Below are positions 24,287 to 27,903 of a stretch of 27,903 nucleotides of DNA, one piece after another. The notes below the pieces were generated by a model. That model saw only the letters and a program-made list of their open reading frames with translations. It searched no databases and had not been told where the DNA came from. Position 1 is the first letter of the stretch, and each line of letters starts with the position of its first letter. Made by a program: the position numbers and the translations under genes. Source of the DNA: DAIOFH01 sp036745875 (GTDB taxonomy: Bacteria; Planctomycetota; SZUA-567); contig DAIOFH010000043.1 of assembly GCA_036745875.1 (NCBI GenBank), positions 1-27,903 of the forward strand, given 5' to 3'.

Positions 24287-24601
24287 ATGCCCACGTATGA
24301 ATATGAATGCTCCAATTGCGAACACACTTTTGAAGAGTTCCAGTCGATGACCGACAAGGCGCTCCGGAAATGCCCCAAATGCGGCAAGTTGAAACTGCAG
24401 CGCCTCATCGGCGCGGGCGCAGGCATTATTTTCAAGGGGAGCGGCTTTTACGAAACGGACTATAAAAGGAAACCGCAGGGGAAAATAACGGACAACTCCG
24501 GCCCCTCGGATTCCTCCGCGTCTTCGAAGACGGAGTCGTCGTCGGGTTCGGGCGACGCGTCGAAAGGCTCCAAGCCGTCTTCCGAAGCCAAGGCTTCCTG
24601 A
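24287..24601 (+). CDS. FmdB-family zinc-ribbon protein
   Basis: This 104-residue protein starts with the FmdB/CxxC zinc ribbon: 'MPTYEYECSNCEHTFEEFQSM' with CSNC at about 8-11 and CPKC at about 29-32, then 'LQRLIGAGAGIIFKGSGFY', which is the conserved end of the domain. The last ~40 residues are Ser/Lys/Gly-rich and probably disordered. The family was named for a putative regulator of formamidase genes, but the general function is unknown. It follows grpE by 22 nt and precedes the CrtI-like gene by 1 nt, so all are probably co-transcribed. Confidence 0.9.
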   Translation: MPTYEYECSNCEHTFEEFQSMTDKALRKCPKCGKLKLQRLIGAGAGIIFKGSGFYETDYKRKPQGKITDNSGPSDSSASSKTESSSGSGDASKGSKPSSEAKAS

Positions 24602-24602
24602 G

Positions 24603-26024
24603 ATGCTTCTCAAGTCGATAGACGAAGCGGCCTCCTCCTATGACGCGATCGTCATCGGCGGCGGGCTGGGCGGGATGACCGCCGCGAAGCGCCTGGCCGA
24701 CGCCGGGCGCCCCGTGCTTCTGGTGGAAGCGTACAAGATGCTCGGCGGCTACGCCACCTACTTCAAGCGGAGGAACCACATCTTCGACGTGGCGCTGCAC
24801 GCGTTCCCGTTCGGGGTGGCCAAGACCTTCCGCAAGTACTGGAGCAAGGAACTGGCCGCGCGGGTAACGCCCCTCCCGAGGATCCGCTACGAAAACCCCG
24901 AGTTTTCCTTTACCACGACTTTCGAGACCGAGGATTTCAAGCGCATCCTGGAGGAGGTGTTTTCCATCCCCCGAGAGCAGAGCGAGGACTTCTTCAAGGC
25001 CTGCCGCGAACGCGACTTTTTCCAGGCGTCGGAGGAAACCACTCGGGAATTCATCGAAAAACATTTTCCCGGCAGGCTCGATGTCGCGCGGCTGCTGCTG
25101 GAGACGGTCACCTACGCGACCGGGACCAACCTTGACGATCCGGCCACGGTCTATGCCATTATCTTTTCGAATTTCGCCCAGAAAGGCACCTGCACTTTCC
25201 AGGGCGGGACCGACTACCTCCTGGCGGAGATGCAGCGGCTCCTTCTTGCCAGCGGCGCGGACGTCGTCCTGAACACCAGGGCCGAGAAGATACTCATTGA
25301 GGACGGCGCGGTGAAAGGGGTGGTCGCGGGCGGACGGGAGATCGGCGCGGACTGCGTGGTTTCGAACGCCAACCTCAAAGAGACGGCGCTCAAGCTGGCC
25401 GACATGGAAAAAATCAACCGCTGGTTCGCTGAAAAGGTCCGGGAAGTCCCCCTTTCCGTTTCCGTCGCCCAGGTCTACCTCGGGATCAAGGAGGGCGAGG
25501 CCATCCCGGAACTCGCGGACATCCTTTTCGCTTCCGACGAAGCGCACTACGATGCCGCGGCCTTCCGCGCTTTCCCGCCGAAAAGCGCCAGCTTCTCCTT
25601 CTATTATCCGGGCGGCATCAGGCCCGGCCATAAGGGAACGGAGATCGTCGCCACGGTCTGCGCAGACTATGCCGACTGGGCCGATCTGCCGGCCGGCGAC
25701 TACCAGGACAAGAAGCGGCAGCTCGCGGACACCATCATCACCATGCTGGAAAAATTCATCCCCGACATCCGGGGGAAGCTGGACCACATAGAAACCGCCA
25801 CGCCCAAAACACTGGAACGCTACACCGGCCATTGGCAGGGCGCGAGCTTCGGCACGAAATTTCCCGGGTTCGCGGCCGCGAACGAGCTGCCCAAGCGCGT
25901 CAAGGGATTGTTCCACTGCGGTGCGGAAGGGATCATCATGTCCGGCTGGCTTGGCTCGTCCAACAGCGGCGCCTTGGCGGCCGGGAATGCCGACAGCTAT
26001 CTGGAGAACATCGATGCAATTTGA
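24603..26024 (+). CDS. CrtI-like FAD-dependent oxidoreductase (phytoene-desaturase family)
   Basis: This 473-residue flavoprotein has an N-terminal dinucleotide-binding motif 'VIGGGLGGMTAAKRLADAG' near residues 17-35, an acidic strand end ('LLVEA'), and 'GGYATYF' near 46-52. The C-terminal FAD block is 'FHCGAEGIIMSGWLGSSNSG'. These mark the phytoene desaturase/retinol saturase group, which desaturates, saturates or isomerises polyenes. Downstream FabG-like and FabZ-like genes overlap or abut it, suggesting its substrate is an acyl chain held on a carrier protein rather than a carotenoid; that is inference. No phytoene synthase is seen. It overlaps the next gene by 11 nt. Confidence 0.85.
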   Translation: MLLKSIDEAASSYDAIVIGGGLGGMTAAKRLADAGRPVLLVEAYKMLGGYATYFKRRNHIFDVALHAFPFGVAKTFRKYWSKELAARVTPLPRIRYENPEFSFTTTFETEDFKRILEEVFSIPREQSEDFFKACRERDFFQASEETTREFIEKHFPGRLDVARLLLETVTYATGTNLDDPATVYAIIFSNFAQKGTCTFQGGTDYLLAEMQRLLLASGADVVLNTRAEKILIEDGAVKGVVAGGREIGADCVVSNANLKETALKLADMEKINRWFAEKVREVPLSVSVAQVYLGIKEGEAIPELADILFASDEAHYDAAAFRAFPPKSASFSFYYPGGIRPGHKGTEIVATVCADYADWADLPAGDYQDKKRQLADTIITMLEKFIPDIRGKLDHIETATPKTLERYTGHWQGASFGTKFPGFAAANELPKRVKGLFHCGAEGIIMSGWLGSSNSGALAAGNADSYLENIDAI

Positions 26025-26754
26025 TTTTACCAACCAGACGGCCGTGGTCACCGGCGGCACCAGGGGCATCGGCAGGGCCGTGGTCGAGGCGTTTCTGGCC
26101 GCCGGCGGGAAAGCCTACTGCCTTTACGGCGGCGATGCCGCTTCAGCGGAAAAACTGAGCCGGGAACACCCCGACCAGGGGAAATTGAAAGTCGAAAAGC
26201 TCGATGTCTCCGATGCGCAAGCGTGCAAAGCCTTTTGGCGTCGCCTGGAGGAGGAGGGCGTCAAGGTGGAAGTCCTGGTCAACAACGCAGGCATTCGCCG
26301 CGATTCGGTCCTGGCCATGATGCCCGAGGAGGACTGGCAGCGGGTCCTTGACGTCAACCTGACGGGCGCTTTCAACATGTCGAAATACGGCGTCCAGAAT
26401 ATGTCCGGGTCGCGCTACGGCAGGATCGTCAACGTGACCAGCCCGAGCGGCAAGATGGGCTTTGCGGGGCAGGCCAACTACGCCGCCGCCAAGGCCGGAA
26501 TGGTGGCGCTGACCAAGAGCCTGTCAAAGGAAGTCGCCAAGCGCCGCATCACCGTGAACGCCGTTTCGCCCGGCTTCATCGACACCGATTTCATAAAGGA
26601 CCTGCCGGAAGCCCAGGCGGCCGAATACAAGCAGTCCGTCCCCTTGAAACGCTTCGGCAAGGCGGAGGAGGTCGCTTCGGCCATACTCTACCTCGCATCC
26701 CCGGAAGCCGCGTACATCACCGGCGCGGTGCTGGAAATCACCGGAGGCCTGTAA
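26014..26754 (+). CDS. FabG-like 3-oxoacyl-ACP reductase (SDR family)
   Basis: This 246-residue classical short-chain dehydrogenase reduces beta-ketoacyl thioesters with NADPH. It has the cofactor motif 'TGGTRGIG' near residues 13-20, 'NNAG' near 90, the catalytic Ser in 'VTSPSGKMG', and 'YAAAKAG' near 157-163, with the C-terminal 'ITGAVLEITGGL' typical of FabG. The ATG at 26014 is preferred because GGAG lies 9 nt upstream, inside the preceding gene; longer in-frame starts lack the fold. It is wedged between the CrtI-like and FabZ-like genes, so it may serve a dedicated pathway rather than general fatty-acid synthesis. Confidence 0.93.
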   Translation: MQFDFTNQTAVVTGGTRGIGRAVVEAFLAAGGKAYCLYGGDAASAEKLSREHPDQGKLKVEKLDVSDAQACKAFWRRLEEEGVKVEVLVNNAGIRRDSVLAMMPEEDWQRVLDVNLTGAFNMSKYGVQNMSGSRYGRIVNVTSPSGKMGFAGQANYAAAKAGMVALTKSLSKEVAKRRITVNAVSPGFIDTDFIKDLPEAQAAEYKQSVPLKRFGKAEEVASAILYLASPEAAYITGAVLEITGGL

Positions 26755-26755
26755 C

Positions 26756-27193
26756 ATGTCCTACGACATCAAGGCGGCGATTCCCCACCGCGAACCGTTC
26801 CTCCTGGTCGATGAAATTATCGAGGTGGACGGGACGTCCGTAAAAGCGGCGACAACGCTCCGTCCCGACGACGAACTCTGGTCCAGGGTCTATGCCGGGC
26901 ATTATCCGGGAAATCCACTGACGCCCGGCGTATTGCTCCTGGAAATGCTGTTCCAGGCGGCGGGGGTAATGATTGCGGAAAAGCTGAAAGAAAACACCGC
27001 CGCCGGGGTCCCGGTCGTCACCCGCATCCAGAACGTCAAGTTCAAAAACATGGTCCGTCCCGGCGACCGGGTGGAACTGAACGCCAAGCTGACGGATTCC
27101 CTCGCCAACGCCTATTTCGCCAAAGGCGACATCAAAGCAAACGGCAAGACCGTCCTGCAGGCGGAGTTCACTTTGGCGCTGGTGGGACAGTAA
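26756..27193 (+). CDS. FabZ-like 3-hydroxyacyl-ACP dehydratase
   Basis: This 145-residue hotdog-fold enzyme removes water from beta-hydroxyacyl-ACP to give the trans-2-enoyl product. The active-site stretch 'GHYPGNPLTPGVLLLEMLFQ' near residues 44-63 keeps the catalytic His and Glu, and 'IPHREPFLLVDEI' near 9-21 is the family start. 'NVKFKNMVRPGDRVEL' follows. GGAGG inside the end of the FabG-like gene provides its ribosome site, and only 1 nt separates the two genes. The trailing region is more divergent than in housekeeping FabZ, consistent with a specialised role. Confidence 0.9.
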   Translation: MSYDIKAAIPHREPFLLVDEIIEVDGTSVKAATTLRPDDELWSRVYAGHYPGNPLTPGVLLLEMLFQAAGVMIAEKLKENTAAGVPVVTRIQNVKFKNMVRPGDRVELNAKLTDSLANAYFAKGDIKANGKTVLQAEFTLALVGQ

Positions 27194-27212
27194 TTTTGTT
27201 GGAGATATTTCT

Positions 27213-27809
27213 TTGCGCATCATTGCCGGGAGCGCCAGGCGTGTGGAATTGTCTGTTGCCGAAGGCAGCACCACGCGGCCGTTTCTGGAGCTGGCAAGGG
27301 GCGCATTGTTCAACTCCCTCGGCGACCGCGTGGCCGGGGCAAAGGTCCTTGACCTCTATGCCGGCAGCGGAGCGCTGGGTTTGGAGGCGGTGAGCAGGGG
27401 CGCCCGCGCCTGCGCTTTTGTCGAGCGCGACGGCAGGGCGGTCACGGCGCTCAAGGACAATATCGCCAGATGCGGTTTCGGCAAAAAGACGAAGATTGTC
27501 CAGGCGGACGTGCTTTCCGCCGCGGTAAGCCCCGACGTAACCAAAATAGCGTGGGATCTGATCTTCGTCGATCCGCCGTTTCCCGATGCCAATGCATGGG
27601 CCAAGGACGGCGGCGGCGGGGAACTGATGCATGCCTTGGCGGAAATATTGGCGCGGGACGGCATGATTTTATTGCGGGTCGAGGAACTGAAGGGGCGGTC
27701 CGGCGACTCCGACGAAAATACCTGGCAGTGGGGCGACTTACGCCTGCTTCGCCAGGATGTATACGGCAGGAGCAGGATTTGCCGGTATCATGTCGACCGG
27801 CGCGCATAG
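27213..27809 (+). CDS. rsmD: 16S rRNA (guanine-966-N2)-methyltransferase RsmD
   Basis: This 198-residue SAM-dependent enzyme methylates G966 of 16S rRNA in the small subunit. It starts with the family block 'MRIIAGSARR' and 'TTRPFLELARGALFNSL', followed by SAM motif I 'VLDLYAGSGALGLEAVSRGA' near 45-64 and the catalytic 'DPPF' near 120. The TTG at 27213 is preceded by GGAG. It follows the FabZ-like gene by 19 nt. The C-terminus is slightly longer than average. The 94 nt after the stop show no gene. Confidence 0.95.
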   Translation: MRIIAGSARRVELSVAEGSTTRPFLELARGALFNSLGDRVAGAKVLDLYAGSGALGLEAVSRGARACAFVERDGRAVTALKDNIARCGFGKKTKIVQADVLSAAVSPDVTKIAWDLIFVDPPFPDANAWAKDGGGGELMHALAEILARDGMILLRVEELKGRSGDSDENTWQWGDLRLLRQDVYGRSRICRYHVDRRA

Positions 27810-27903
27810 CGCGTAGTGGAGGCAAGGCGACCTGGATCCCGGCAGCTGCAAGCGCTTTTTTCCCGGTTTATTGCACAAGACGCCGAAATGACGGTTTCGG
27901 GGG

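Overview
The window is a GC-rich bacterial chromosome segment that looks like a Gram-negative member of the PVC group (Planctomycetota, Lentisphaerota and Verrucomicrobiota relatives). The hints are a cysteine-rich DUF11 surface protein resembling chlamydial OmcB, a large repetitive autotransporter-like passenger, and two divergent GroEL genes in one operon. No rRNA or other taxonomic marker is present, so the phylum is an inference. I saw no tRNA, rRNA, CRISPR array, transposase or integrase.

Layout. 137-1690 encodes a secreted cysteine-rich DUF11 protein, followed by a strong terminator. 2167-4050 is a repetitive autotransporter-type passenger with no beta-barrel; its last residues are read antisense to an elaA-like acetyltransferase. 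A minus-strand block follows in the order uppP (8194-7385), ftsK (7369-4460), elaA (4318-3881). A plus-strand orphan ATP-grasp gene (8408-9556) and a likely bipartite terminator separate this block from the chaperonins. The chaperonin operon (9893-14031) runs groEL1, groES, a four-helix-bundle (S23/IVS family) gene, groEL2. The S23 gene is bordered on both sides by oppositely oriented 7-bp repeats and looks like an insertion. The operon ends in a strong terminator.

14274-15387 is the remnant of a gtr-like glycosylation locus: a DUF6056-type membrane protein and a GtrB-type glycosyltransferase, each with only its N- and C-terminal ends left, then an apparently intact GtrA flippase. 15423-22257 is a plus-strand cassette with an SxtJ-like membrane protein, two tandem membrane-anchored SGNH proteins, a 49-residue DUF5989/SxtK-like peptide, an SxtI-like O-carbamoyltransferase and a third SGNH paralogue. 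It probably decorates an exported or surface glycan or metabolite. 22350-24264 holds dnaJ and grpE, followed by an fmdB-like zinc ribbon, a tightly packed CrtI-like oxidoreductase/FabG-like/FabZ-like trio suggesting a dedicated acyl or polyene pathway, and rsmD.

The strongest leads are the SxtIJK-like cassette with three SGNH paralogues, and the repeat-bordered S23 gene inside the chaperonin operon. The two internally deleted glycosylation genes, the truncated adhesin and the Cys/His-rich GroEL1 tail also deserve a second look. All identifications come from reading motifs by eye; no database search was possible.
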